From Rotaria socialis (Eukaryota; Rotifera; Eurotatoria; Philodinida; Philodinidae), in contig CAJNYU010000609.1 of assembly GCA_905331475.1 (NCBI GenBank), forward strand, positions 89,959 through 153,958: a stretch of 64,000 nt of DNA, read 5' to 3'. Below the pieces are notes generated by a model. The model was not told where the DNA came from and made no database searches. It saw nothing but the letters and a program-made list of their open reading frames with translations. How positions within the stretch are numbered: position 1 is the first letter of the stretch; the number at the start of each line of letters is the position of its first letter. Shown piece after piece: positions 1 to 12,513 of this stretch. The translations under genes were made by a program, and so were the position numbers.

Positions 1-1020
1 TTCCTACTTCCTTTTTCTCCATTTTCAATGAATAATCTATGGGAGCACAAATACATTTGTAAGTAATATCTATGAAAATCTTTAATCCACTATCATGTCA
101 TATTGTAGAATATCTAAATCGATGACGCCATTGAAAGAAACTGGATGAAAAAGGAATACAAATATTTGATTGAGATTATGTACTACATAAAATTATATAC
201 ATAGTTTGATAGAAATATCAAAACTGTTATTTTAATTATTTTAGTGTCAGTGACTTGCTTGCTCTTTTTTGATTTTATGCTCATCGGGCTAACATAAGAA
301 GGGTGTTGTTATTTCTCTATCTGTCACATATATATATATAAATTAAAGTAAATGATTAGAGTTACTTCGTTTTGTCAGGAAATTGAGAAATTATTTTATT
401 GTGTGAAATATTTTAGCGTATTTTCACGGATCTTGTTATTTTTAACATGGGTTTTTTAATTGTTCTTTATTGGTAATTGTGTACTTCAATATGTGCAAGA
501 GATTGTTGAGCTGAATATCATGTTTATTTTGTTAAATACAAATAATAGTCAAGCAGAAAGTTTATTCGAGCTTGAAAATGTAAAACTATCCGAAACCCGT
601 AACATCTTACTCAAAATTCGTATTTTTCAGTCTTTGCATATGGATGCATACGTACGAAAAATATTGGTTTAAATGCTGACACCATCGATTGCATATTTAA
701 CGGGCAACATTTAAATAGACGTATTTTCATGGATGAACTTTCCTGTTAATCGAAGTAAACTCGCAGATGGTTCAGTAGTATAACTGGTTATAAGTTTAAG
801 CTAATGAACGTAATAACTCAGCTTAAGTCTCAACAGATCTTTCCGCTGTCACTGCCGAAGATTTTTATTAGCCAAATTTTAAAGTCTCCATTGTTACATA
901 TGCCATTTTATCTGTTTGATGATCTCGTTTAAAAGTTTTTTATTAAATTTATTTTCTTCTTATGAGTTTGGTAAAATAAAATTGGACAGTGAAAAGTGTC
1001 AAACAAACAGAGTACTGTTA
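1..1020. other. Intergenic, no gene supported
   Basis: I see no convincing coding exon here. A 70-codon open frame at 460-672 has no recognisable domain and no splice context, and a short (TA)n tract lies near 330-342. The interval ends at the stop codon of the minus-strand cupin gene. Confidence 0.5.
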
Positions 1021-2073
1021 TTACAGGCAATTAAGATCTTTCCAATCAACTTCAGGTAAGTTGACAACTCCGTATTCTGCTGCAAGTTCATTTACTCTCG
1101 TATAATTAATCGGCTGTGTATCATGAATGGGAGTGACTTTCTCTAAATAATATTCTCTGCCCGGTGGTGTGAACGATATCTGCACATAAACTGGCTTTGA
1201 ATTGACATTTCGAACCGATTGTGTCACATTCCGTGGAATATAAACTGTTGTACCAGCTGGTGCACAAAATTGATCCCCAGCAACATAGAACTGAAGCGTA
1301 CCATTGATCACATAAAATGTTTCATCTTCTTTCATGTGATAATGAGTTCGAGCTCCCTCGTTAATATATATTAACCCTTCAATAAGTGTGAATATGTTTG
1401 CCGTTTGACTTCCACGAACAATAATTCTGTAAATGCCATTGGGATATGGTAATGCATGAACAGGTTGACCCCCATTTGGCGGAACAACTACGTACGAATT
1501 TTGGTGTTGGCAATCTAGGAGCAAAATGATATTCATCAATAGTATAAATTAGTATTTATCGATTGAACTGAGATGCGATTTTTGTTACTCGGGAAATAAA
1601 AGTTCTAGACGGTATAATACTATGTCCGAAAAGTCATGATCAGCTTCCATATTTGGAATCTATCTATTACTTTCCGGACTATTACCGAATCCACTGTTTA
1701 TAAAGCCTGTAATTTGTAGATATAATAAAGCTATGAGACTGATTTCATCGCCATTGTAGCCAAACTGAGTACTACAAGCCCATATTTCATGCACCATAAT
1801 GCATTCCACTCACATCCAAGTTACTGCGTTCTCTTGATATTCTTTGATACTATTTCTCTTATTCCAGCCCTTTTTTAGGGTAAGAGGTTCCTTTTTAAAA
1901 CTTATCTCAGATGACTTAACAATTGGAGTACACTCTAATGAATAGCAAAGTTTATCTATGCAGAATATCTATAATTATCTTGGAGATTAATAAAGTCCTT
2001 TTCTAGAATCAAATATGTACTTACAGGCGATACCAATAACGAGCATGCTAATCAATTTGTTAAGCATATGCAT
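1021..2073 (-). CDS. Secreted cupin-domain protein (180 aa, two exons)
   Basis: I join exon 1 (2073-2025) to exon 2 (1514-1021). Exon 1 encodes a hydrophobic leader starting MHMLNKLISMLVIGIA and ends at a perfect GTAAGT donor. The acceptor reads TTTTGCTCCTAG, and the phases match exactly across the 510-bp intron. Without exon 1 the frame would have to start inside what looks like the intron's polypyrimidine tract. The body is a single cupin barrel: motif 1 shows HYHMKEDETFYVINGTLQFYV-like residues (two His and a Glu as metal ligands) and motif 2 surrounds PAGTTVYIPRNV. Quercetinase-like and other small cupins bind Fe, Mn, Ni or Cu, so a dioxygenase, isomerase or storage role is possible; the substrate cannot be told. 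The signal peptide suggests a secreted protein. The gene resembles the cupin at 3804-4436, sharing an RNVNS segment followed by similar PPGxEYY/PAGxEFY motifs, so the two are probably diverged tandem copies. Recent bacterial origin is possible but unproven. Confidence 0.72.
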
Positions 2074-2732
2074 CTTATTACAGTATAACTTTGATCGATA
2101 AGTCTCTTTTCAAATGAAATATACTAAGACATATTCGCGTCATTATATAGGCAACGCATGTTAAGGGTGTCTTCCGTTTTCGGGCTGATATAAAAAGAGC
2201 GCGTGACACATTTTTATTATTCAGGATGACTTCCGTATTATTAATCACAAGCAAATATTTACGATTATCGCGCCCTATCTTTGACGAGCTTGAGCAAATT
2301 TTTATTTGCAAAGATGAGAGGCAAAATCTACTTATATGGAACATATATTGCACACGTTTAGATCCATACATAACATGAAAGGCAGAAAATAAGGATTTTT
2401 TCGTGTGGCACATCTAATAACGTGTAATACACACATTTGTAGCCGAACTGGCTTATCGATCTGCTGATCCCATTTGATACAAATCGGTAAGCACATACAT
2501 AAATATCAGTGAAAAGTACTCATAGAGCACAGTTGAGCGTCAGACGTACACATAAAAAACGTAACCTTTTCAATAACCAAATATAAATTGGTTCTATTAT
2601 TTTCTAACATATTATTTCTTCAAAGTGCGCGTGAAACTCATGCAATCCTAAAGTAACACGCATTCCGCTTTCAGAGACCCAACATTTTCTGCTTTTAATG
2701 AATGGTACATACTTGTAAACGGTACAATCTAT

Positions 2733-2840
2733 CGGATTGTAACTATTTTATACGTACTTCCGTTAAGTCGAATTGTAACTATTTTATGCGTACTTCCGTT
2801 AAGTCGGATTGTAACTATTTTATACGTACTTCCGTTAAAT
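2733..2840. repeat. Three tandem copies of a 36-bp unit
   Basis: Three adjacent 36-bp copies (2733-2768, 2769-2804, 2805-2840) differ by only a few substitutions, with core TTTTATACGTACTTCCGTTA. The unit length is a multiple of three, so an open frame (2702-2947) runs through it as a 12-residue repeat, but nothing else supports translation. It looks like a minisatellite. Confidence 0.85.
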
Positions 2841-3803
2841 CGGAGTGCATATATTGTTTAGCATATCGTGGAAGTGCGGATGTGGGCGCGCGTGTAGATG
2901 GTGCTCAGGTTGTTCTTTGGATCCAGCTGTCGCGTCTTGAGGTTTGAAAGATGGTTTTCCGTGAGGGTTTAAGTTCAGGATGTTGCCAGGAGTTCACGAT
3001 ATTTGTAACCGTGTTTATTGATTCGGAATGGGGATTGTTTGCTGGCTTAGTATACTTTTTTCATCTTTAGGTATAGTCATATGGATGTCTTTACTGGGAG
3101 CTTTCTGTGCACTACGATAGGAATCATAATATCAAAATTTATAGTGTAGATTCTTCGAATTGACTTCTGGATTAGCAATTCTAAACTCTGAAAGATGTTG
3201 CAATGATTTGTCCTAGCGCCTTCTGATCCAAAATCCTGTTTTATGCAATTAAATTGCACGTTTACAAAAACTAAAAATATATTTGAAATCAATCCGCCTG
3301 GTGGTATCTAACTATATATAAAAAAGCGTCATTCTTCATGAAAGTCAGCGTTCGTGTTGCGGTAGTGAGGAATAACCAGAAATCCTTAGAGAGTGTGGAT
3401 TTGAGTGTGCTGTTCGCTCACACTCCACAGTCAGGAAATTTCTCGAGATTGATGAACGTTTCAACAATAGGATTACAGATTTGTATGGTGTTTTACTCTG
3501 TAAAATCAAGCGATCATAATAGACTAGTTAAAACGACCTATCGGAGAGTCCTCGATTTATCGGATAATGAGATTCTGAGAAATCGTTCTGAAGCTATGAT
3601 GTGCCTCGAAGTGATGAAAAAAATGAATCGTTCACCGACGAAACAGTTTCATGAAGGCAAAATAACCAATCAGTTATAGTTATAATGCAATTTCATCATC
3701 TAGTACTTAATGTGCAGTGTGATTATATATGAGTGTTTTTTATTATTCAGAATGAAATACAATGAAAACAATTGATGAAACCTATTAAAACATTGAGTCT
3801 CGT

Positions 3804-4436
3804 TTATCCAGTCCAATCTGGTATTCCGAGCAATTCAATTTCATATTTCTTTGCAACAGCAGCTGCTTGATCCGCCCAATCAGGTTCTTGTGCAACAATA
3901 ACTTTGCTAACCTCTTGAAAATAGAATTCGATACCTGCTGGTTGAAAAACAAATTCTAATCGAGCTCCTGTTGAGTTAACGTTCCTATAAGAATGTTTAA
4001 TATAACGTGGCGCAAAGACCCATGTTCCAGCTGTTCCACGAATTGTTTCCTCTCCAATATAAAATTCGATTTCACCTGCCAAAACGTGAAAATACTCATC
4101 TTCACGATGATGGATGTGGAGTGGAGGACCTTCACCAACTAGTATTTCACCTTCCATTATCATCAGACGTCCATCTGTTTGATTTCCCCGCAATTTAATA
4201 ATACGTTCTGAATTGGACACCGCTAATACTTGAAAACGGTCGCCTTGATTTGATCCAACAGCCACCGGTGGAATTATCTTTCCACTAGTAAGACGGTCAG
4301 ATATGGATTGTAATTTATCAGCAATAAAATATTTCAGATTTTGATCAAGACCTGAACTTGTGTTTGATTCCCAGATTTTTGCTGCATCTGCGATAAAAGA
4401 ATATGCTCTTATGAGTAAAAAAGAATTCTTCTTCAT
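3804..4436 (-). CDS. Cupin-domain protein (up to 210 aa)
   Basis: This minus-strand frame contains one cupin fold of about 120 residues. Motif 1 reads HIHHREDEYFHVLAGEIEFY, with His, His and Glu metal ligands, and motif 2 lies around GTAGTWVFAPRYIKHSYRN. About 70 residues precede the barrel and are not assigned. The start is uncertain. The most upstream ATG gives a weakly hydrophobic N-terminus beginning MKKNSFLL, but TTCTTTTATCGCAG just downstream (exon edge at 4394) is a good acceptor. Its phase would match an upstream exon, as in the neighbouring cupin. One candidate donor is GTGAGT near 5030, but the few codons before it encode no signal peptide. Function is presumably metal-dependent small-molecule chemistry; the substrate is unknown. 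The gene is paralogous to the cupin at 1021-2073, about 1.7 kb away on the same strand. Confidence 0.7.
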   Translation of the reverse strand: MKKNSFLLIRAYSFIADAAKIWESNTSSGLDQNLKYFIADKLQSISDRLTSGKIIPPVAVGSNQGDRFQVLAVSNSERIIKLRGNQTDGRLMIMEGEILVGEGPPLHIHHREDEYFHVLAGEIEFYIGEETIRGTAGTWVFAPRYIKHSYRNVNSTGARLEFVFQPAGIEFYFQEVSKVIVAQEPDWADQAAAVAKKYEIELLGIPDWTG

Positions 4437-6790
4437 TCAGATGATAAACATCGTTAAGACTGTATAATTTATTTTTCAATTAATGAAAGGTTAAGGAAAC
4501 TATTTCTTTTTAATCGACCTGTTATATTTCTGCGTAATTTCCATAACTGAGACGCTAGTTACCTTGGCCTCTTTATGATGTAGCTCTTAATACACGTCTT
4601 CAAGCATATTTACAGTAAAAGTTCAATTCCTCTCGAAAGAAATTTCCAACTCATTCGCTAGTAGAAATGAGCTACGATGAATGATTTTTGGTTATTATTT
4701 CTCTAAGCAAAATGTAAACGTGCATATTTTAGATAATTGTCAGCTGACTAACAAATTCTATAAAACCTTAGCAATTCTTGATGTTCTAAAAATTCCTCTA
4801 AATCACACCGATCTAATATTTGAAAGTTTGATCAATATAATTTCAAAAATGTTTCAGACAGATTTGAGAAAAGTAGAATATCTCTGAAGACATGGTTTTA
4901 CAGCGTTCAACATTTTTTGTATCTATATCAAATTATACAATCACACAAATATCTTTTATTCAGTCAATACTAGTCTGAAATAATATTTAACTTGCTGAGG
5001 ACTCGTCTCCAATTTTGTATTACTCACCTTTTCCGATATGCATTGATATTACACCGAGGCATTCTAACAAATATAAAATTACCAACACCCGCATGACTAA
5101 ACTATTCTGTATCGCCGTATAACAATGATCCAGACATGCCTCTTATATCTTATGTTAGTACATAAAAGGTCATTTAACCTCTATGAATGTAGTTTATCTA
5201 GATAGGTAAGTACTGGATTATGATGCAAAAAAAGGAAGTAGTGAGTAATAGTTTGTCCTAAACTTTATTTATAAAATTTTTTATTTTCATATGATGTCAC
5301 ATAATAAATGCTAGCATACTAATTACTTCTTACCATAAACAGTGGTATGATACAGAAGAAATCTTAAATAGGGATTGCCCATGCACTAACCTCACATACA
5401 ATATTTAACATCGAATTAAGCTTTTTTTTCATTGTTTTAACGTTTCATGTAAGCCAAGAAGTATGTGATATATGTGCATATAGATTTTATTTTTTCACGC
5501 ATTGAAAGAAAAAGCACACTCAAAATCTCCGAAGATTAGCGAATTCCATAAGAATGAAGAGTAGAAACTAATATAGAACGAGGATGTGGAGCTGTATCAA
5601 ACTTGAAACTTGAGTTCAATAGAAATATTCCTCTTCAAGTATCATTTTCTTTACGTACATGGTTCACCAAAGATCTGCGTAACCTAGCTAAAGACTTTCA
5701 CACACTCAAGAACCAACAAACAAGCTGTTAGGATAACTCCTGTCGTATTAAAGATGTGAAACACGATCGGGCTATTGTTTCTATTCCTCTTAAATATATC
5801 ATGACTTACTTAGTAGTCGAAAACTTCAACAAACAAATACTTCATAAATATTCCAATCAGTGTCACGGTCTGTGCGAAGCAGGCTGAGTGGTTGATGCAA
5901 ATTTCTATCCTGTGTGCTTATATACTTCGTTGAGACCGTTTTTCAGAAAAATCACCCCTTCCAATATTGACTCGGAATTTTTAAGATTGACAGATTCTCC
6001 ATGATATGCCTGGTGTGGTTCTTGAAAAGATTTCAAAATTCATCGGTAAAATAAATATAAAATATAAGATTTTCTTCGTGGAGAATACTCAATTTTCACA
6101 TATAATAGCGCTACAGTTGAAGAACCAGTAAAACTCCTTACCAAAACTCACTCTCTTAGTGATCAATTTTGGTTTTAAATAAATATCGTTCTTGCTCGTA
6201 TGAATTGCTCATGCATATCAGCTCTACATTGCTTAAAAACGAGCATCAATGAATACGCATTAAATAAATAAATAATTGAAATTCGTAAATAGTCTTAGAA
6301 AATAACCAATTATTCAATGCTCTTATACCAAAATTGCACGAGTAAGAGAAAGAAGACTAATTATCATATGACTTCATTCGTAATCAAAGTTTGCTTCTTG
6401 TTTCCCCTACTTTTTATTTAAATTATTTCGTGCATTCCAATCGCAACCGAAATTCTCATGTTAACTGTATAATACATATACCCGAGTAAATGGTGGATTT
6501 CGAAAAACAATACCATCGCCTTTGAAATCAAGACAGAGACCAAGACACTTTGTATTGTGTTGTCTCTCATATCAACCTATTGAAGCGAAGTTGGGAATAA
6601 TAAAGAGAAAAGGCGAAACATATGTCTTTACCGAAAGGATTACGTGTCATACTAATGTAAAGATCGCCGAAAAATTATGCGTGTGAAGTGCGTTTAGAAA
6701 TTAACGCCAATAAAAACGGAAGTTGGAGAAAATTATCTATAAAAGAGGGTCATACATAAACTTTGTATGTAAAAAAAACGACGTATTTTC
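4437..6790. other. Intergenic, no gene supported
   Basis: This spacer lies between the divergently oriented cupin and flavoenzyme genes. Apart from a possible 5' exon of the cupin gene near 5030, I see no coding segment, repeat or terminal inverted repeat. Confidence 0.4.
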
Positions 6791-9054
6791 ATGTTGAAAA
6801 TAATGCAAGAAACTAGTTCATCCTATCGTCGCTTAAAATTTATGGGAACACAAAATGAATCGTCGGTGAATAAAATTCTCGTATGTGATGATAACCAACG
6901 TCTTGATCACATCGTGCATATATTTGCCGAAAAGCAGATGGCTAGAAAACGATATGAAACAAACGCTTGGCATTCATATTTTCGACGTATTACTAATAAT
7001 ATGATTGTATTCTATCAAAATAATGCTGCTCTATTTTATGATGACATTCAATACGATACTGAACAATTAGAATTAACCAGTAGTACTTTCATTCACGGTG
7101 ATCTACATGTTGGCCAATTTCTATACCATCTCAGTGATGTAAGTCATGAGCGCGTATTCAAAGTACAAAGATACACCAAGACAGCAGCTCCATTCACATG
7201 GGATCTCAAACGTTTAGCAACTAATCTTGCACTTATTGCCTACTGTCACGGTTTTAGTGACATGGAAATGATCGAAATACTTGAAATGTTTATTCGACAA
7301 TATATCAAGAAAGTGCTATCATGGAACAAAAAAAGTTTAAGAAGTCAGCAATCTAGTGACGACGATCAAATTTGCCACATGAAACCATGGAAACTTCAAA
7401 AGAAATATTCAGTCATCGGATTATTAGAAGTTCAACAGCAGTTGTACGATATCGACTGGCAATCGATCGATACTGTTAAGAGTTTGATGACACTTGCCCA
7501 ACAGCTGGCTATTGCTACTGCGCATCTACACTGCCAACCACCGATTACCATTTCTTCGTTGAAAAATTCGACAAATTTAGCTATGGACAATACTGCCGAT
7601 CATTGTACCCAAACGCTGCAAATGGCTCTTTCTTCAAAGGTGCTACAACAAAAATTGATCGATGAAATTTGTTACTTTGCAATAATTTATGCCGAGATTG
7701 TCGAACGTGATCATCGCCTTTTCTTCAAAAACTTTCGCAACGAAACAAAATTCCAATGTGTGAATACTATCAAAAATTTCAAAATACCACGCCCATTAGC
7801 GAATGTTCGTCGAGAGACTGTATTGATTGTTGGTGGCGGCATTGGTGGTATGGCGACAGCTCTCGCTTTTGCTCAAGCGGGAATAAGAGTGAGATTGCTG
7901 GAGAAAAATCTTGAATTTGCAGAAGTTGGTGCAGGTATGCAGTTAGCACCGAACTGTAGCCGTATACTTGATCGGCTTGGCATTTTAAAGCATGTGCAAG
8001 CTAATGCTGTTTTTCCGAAACAAATTGTATGGATGGATGCTGTATCTGGTGAGCGTCTCACTTGCATTGATTTAGGTGACAAATTTGTTGAAGATTTTGG
8101 CTATCCATATATTGTTGTACATCGAGCTGATCTTCTATATGCTCTTTATCAAGCGTGTTTAGCAAGTTACATGGTAACAATGGAAACAAATCGTACGGTG
8201 ATAAGTGTAGATGAACGACCCGAGTCGATGATGGTCGAATGTGCAGATGGAATGCGTTACGATTGTGGTATGGTGGTTGCAGCTGATGGTCTCTGGTCAT
8301 CATTGCGAAAATTTGTCTGTGACGATGGAGCCCCACTTAGTGTTGGTTATGTTACTTATCGAGGTACAGTAGAAATCGACCAAGTTTCAAAAGAAGCTGG
8401 CCTTGAAAATGTTCAATTTTGGATCGGACCCGACATGCATCTCGTGCAGTATCCTATTCGACGAGGCGAACTATTCAATCAAGCAGCAGTGTTCAAATCA
8501 AGTCGATTACCGGATGAAACAGATGAATGGGGAACCAAGCAAGAACTCAATGAACGATTCAACATCGGATGTCAACATGTATTAAATGCTTTGAATTTAA
8601 TTCAGACCAATTTTCGATGGCCCGTCTACGAGTCAGTTATCTTCTTTTTTTTAGTACATTTTCTTGCTGATCTGCATATTATTGTTTTATTTCTAGTCGC
8701 AATCCATTATTGAAATGGAGTCGTGGTCGACTAGTGTTACTGGGTGATGCAGCTCACCCAATGTTACAATATGCTGCACAAGGTGCTGCCCAAGCATTAG
8801 AAGATGCTTATGCACTTGTTGCTGCCTACAAGAAACATGGTCAATCAAAGATTCATGCTGTATTTCATGAATACGAAAAAGAAAGAATAGCTCGCTCATC
8901 AAAAGTTGTTCAATTTGCACGTGATATTGGCACATTTGCACATCAAAATGGCGTGGCAAAGATAGCTCGCGATGCTGTATTGCGTTCACATGACATGAAC
9001 AATTTTGACTCTCTCAAATGGTTGTATGCAGAGAAACAGAATCAAGACGAATAA
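6791..9054 (+). CDS. DUF2252-like domain fused to class A FAD monooxygenase (732 aa)
   Basis: Exon 1 is 6791-8631 and exon 2 is 8697-9054; the 65-bp intron starts GTCAGT and ends TTTATTTCTAG. Splicing restores PVYDRNPLLKW, the expected family sequence just before the second FAD motif. Residues about 1-320 resemble DUF2252, a kinase-like fold: an FYQNNAALFYDD segment, HGDLHVGQF at residues 102-110 (the usual GDxHxxNFG) and PFTWDLKRLA downstream. The DFDE acidic motif normally between them is not visible and the usual Asn is Gln, so this half may be catalytically dead. Residues about 340-732 are a flavin hydroxylase of the 3-hydroxybenzoate 6-hydroxylase/salicylate hydroxylase group: GGGIGG at 348-353, the DG motif in AADGLW near 498, and GDAAHP at 630-635. 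Such enzymes use NAD(P)H and O2 to hydroxylate aromatics. The usual Pro after GDAAHPML is Gln here. A start at the second Met (6803) is also possible. Bacterial affinity plus a spliceosomal intron suggests horizontal transfer followed by domestication; this is inference. Confidence 0.8.
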
Positions 9055-12000
9055 AATATTTCACTTATTCTATAAGTGAATAGAGGCATTTTGTTGACCA
9101 ATTTGAAAGTTTATTTCAAATCTCTTACTTTGTTCGTTTATGAAATTGAAGGGTGTGTGTGTATGAATTTGATTAAACAGGAGAACTACACCCACATCCC
9201 AATCCGATTTGAGTACTTGCGAAAACAGCTTTTGTAATGGAATAGTCGCACTCATTGCAATGCTACTGAGAGCCTTTTACTACATCTGTTCCTAGTCAAC
9301 TTTGAGGGTGTGGGTTTGGATGTAGGCTTAAGGCGTGTAAAAATGACACTCCTAATCAGGTTTAAGCACATACTCATCCCATAGATGACTCATCCATATG
9401 TCACATTCACATTCTGATCGGATTGCCCTAAAAAAGAATATTTCTCTGTCCTGTGTTTCTTTGAAAGGAGCATGATGTTGAAATCTAGTTCTGTTAGTAG
9501 ATATAGAAAAGGATTACTACCGTCTAAAGCGAAAAAGACAGACAGTTCAGTGAGAAAAATCGAATATATAAATGGGAAAAGTGTACTAGACTGGTTTTCG
9601 TGGACTCTATATTTCTATGGATTTTGATAACTTTTCTCTTATATTTTCATGGTACTTATTTATTCTCATGTCTGCAAACTGTAATGACTAAATGCGTAAA
9701 GAACATGAATATCTTATTGATGGTTTGAAGTGGAAATATTGACAAGATAAAGCACACCCATAAGATCAAGTTCCGATTATGTGTATTAATTAATTATTTC
9801 TTCCTATTTCTCTTCTTTATTTCTTCTTTTTTGTTTCTTGGAAAATAATTTTTAAAGCATTGCTCATCTATCATTTTCGTCAAGGCTCGAATCCTACAGG
9901 ATACTACATTTAATGACTAAAAGATCTAACCTGCTAAAATTAGAGTCTCATTGTTCGACACTAATTGATCCACTAACGATCTCGTTAGCGTCGAAAGGAC
10001 ACAACTTCAAATGATGAAAAAGGCGTGAAAAAAACTGTCTTGATACGGATAGGCATGCACCGAACCCAAGCCGAAATTATTTTGGATTTGGTACATCTCT
10101 ATTAATGGATATCAGAATGATCTTTGCAATCCATTTTACTATAATTCCATATTGCTGTTTTAAGCACTAGTTTTCTTCTAATTTCTTCTATTCAAAGTGA
10201 ATGTGGAAAAGGAACAGAAACGGATAAGCATAGTTTCTGGGATCTTCTTTTGCTATCATCAACTTTCATAATTATGTCAAAGGCAAATTTTCATCTTAAT
10301 TTTGAGAAAAGCCTTCATTCAAAAGTTGTTTCAACAGACACTTTATGTAAATCGGTACAAAAAAGTACTTTCACTGACACGTTGAATTTTATATTAACAA
10401 CATTAAATGATGATATTTTCTCGTTGACTTATTTGATAGTTGATCGATTTTATATAAAGATATTGCCAAGAATTCATCCTAATGTTAAATCTTTTATTCT
10501 TAGTTATCTCTGCCCTACTCAATATCGATCTTACACTAAACACTATAATGCAAGTTACTCAAAAATTGCACCGGAAATAAGAGCTGAAATCATTCGCAAT
10601 AAATTTTCTTTCGCACACTTTTTTCATATTGACTGAAACTTGTTGACCTCATGTTTTACAAATAGTTGAAGAATGAAAGATTGAATTGAATTTCCATGAA
10701 GAACAAGGCTCTTTTTTTCTTCATGCCATCGCGTTAGTTAACTCAGTCTGATTGTTAAAGGAACAAGTTAGCCAAAACACAGTTCAGATCGGTACCTAAT
10801 ATTCATTAGTAATACAAGCTACACCGACTATTCCTTCTGTCAATAGAATACAGAATACTATTAATTTGTTCAAAGACTAGCTCCACGACTGTTTAGAACT
10901 CTCTTTAGTGCTATCATCGTTTATCTTAAATTTGAATGATAGGGATTCTTTTTACAATCATATGTTGTAGAAAGCTGATATTTTGAGTACATAATTATAG
11001 AGAAAAACAGAGGCTAGTTGTTCGTAGAAATCACAACTCTTTGATTCAATATCATTTTGAAGTACTAGAAATGATAGATTTCTGATAAATTTCGAGGAAG
11101 CATATTTATAAGCAAGATCAATCATTGTCTAGTTAATATTTTAATTTCTGTATATTATTTCTATGAAAATAGAACAATAAGCTAATCGAATTCGATCGAT
11201 TTCTTGTAGAAATTTATTCTCATGAGATTTAAACTAATAAAACTATCTAGCATTGATTAACAAACAAAAATAGAGTTAATCAAATTTTCTAGTCAAGGAT
11301 TTTCTTCTGTTGATAGCATATTACTAAATGACAGATATAATTTAATTATTTGATAAAATGCTCATTAAGTGACATCAATAACAAGATAACATTTTAAATT
11401 GAATTAACAAATACACTCATAAAAGTCTGTAAACAAACGAATGATGAAACACTTTGTTTTTGGCTATTTTAGAACATTTATTCAAGCAGTAAAAAAATAT
11501 GTACTTTAACTATGACTCGTAATGGCTACAATAGGAACCAGTGATTTGTCATTCTTTTTGTACTATTCTCTCTGTTTTTTTCCTTGGATTACCATTTGAT
11601 TCTTTCTAAACTGGATTACTCTGCTTCTCATAATGTTAAGACTTGAAAAAAAACGATACAACCAATATAAATGTCAGCAGAATGACAAGTTTATGGCTTG
11701 GTAAAAGCACTATTTGAAAGAGAATGTATGATATAATAAATAAATCCAGGGTACGAACAACCTCAGTACATCTACATCCAACGGTTGAGGTCATCGACCT
11801 GTAGAAACGATAAATACAAACATAGATCAAAAAGAAAACTCGCTAGCGCTTCATCATCTGTTTTATTTCCACAGCTGTCGAAACTAATGATACGCCATTT
11901 TTTTGCATGTTTTGCTAACAACTACAGGATGAAGATCGATGAAAAACAAAATGTTTAATACCAACGAGATCTTATTGATTTACAGCCTGTCAGTATTCCA

Positions 12001-12513
12001 AATGTTTCAAAGCTATTTTTAAATTGTCTTTGACAAGGTATTTATTTAGGTGTCTAATATCATGCATGAACAGAGTTTTCTTTTTTTCTCTTTCTTCTCA
12101 CAGTAAAATATGTAGAATAAATAAATAAATATATAGATATATATATATAATGACAACAGAACTGTTCGATCATATACACGAATAAAAAATATGTACACTA
12201 TACAAAACACACTCGAATAGTAATAATAATAATAAAGATAATCAAATAAATACATGTTTTCTCTTACGACATATATATGCATATCACACGGATGAAATAG
12301 ATACGTGCAGAAAAGGGTTGAGAGGCAAGGCATTAATGTCGAGAAGAAAAAAACGCAGGACAAATTATGCTTGCTAGCACCAAATATACATATTCACACA
12401 AATACTGTTTTGAAGTCGTAGCAAGATGTCCTAGATTTTTTCCTTTCTCTCGACATCGAACATATGTACAAACAACAAACGCTTTGAGCAAAAAAATATA
12501 ATATAATAAATAA
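9055..12513. other. Intergenic, no gene supported
   Basis: A 128-codon frame at 10250-10636 contains an ILPRIHPNVKSFIL segment vaguely like F-box/LRR proteins, but it has no F-box and no repeats and may be a relic. Low-complexity A/T runs, including ATAA and TATA tracts, lie at about 12100-12240 just beyond the 3' end of the MITF-like gene. Nothing else stands out. Confidence 0.4.

Noticed and set aside
768..830. tRNA-like GGTTCAGTAGTATAACTGGTT segment
   Set aside because: Only a D-arm-like stretch is present; no matching acceptor stem, anticodon arm or T-arm could be found.
3338..3679. 113-codon open frame
   Set aside because: No domain, no splice context and composition like flanking non-coding sequence.
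10250..10636. 128-codon frame with an ILPRIHPNVKSF segment recalling F-box/LRR proteins
   Set aside because: No F-box, no leucine-rich repeats and no second exon; too weak to call even a pseudogene.
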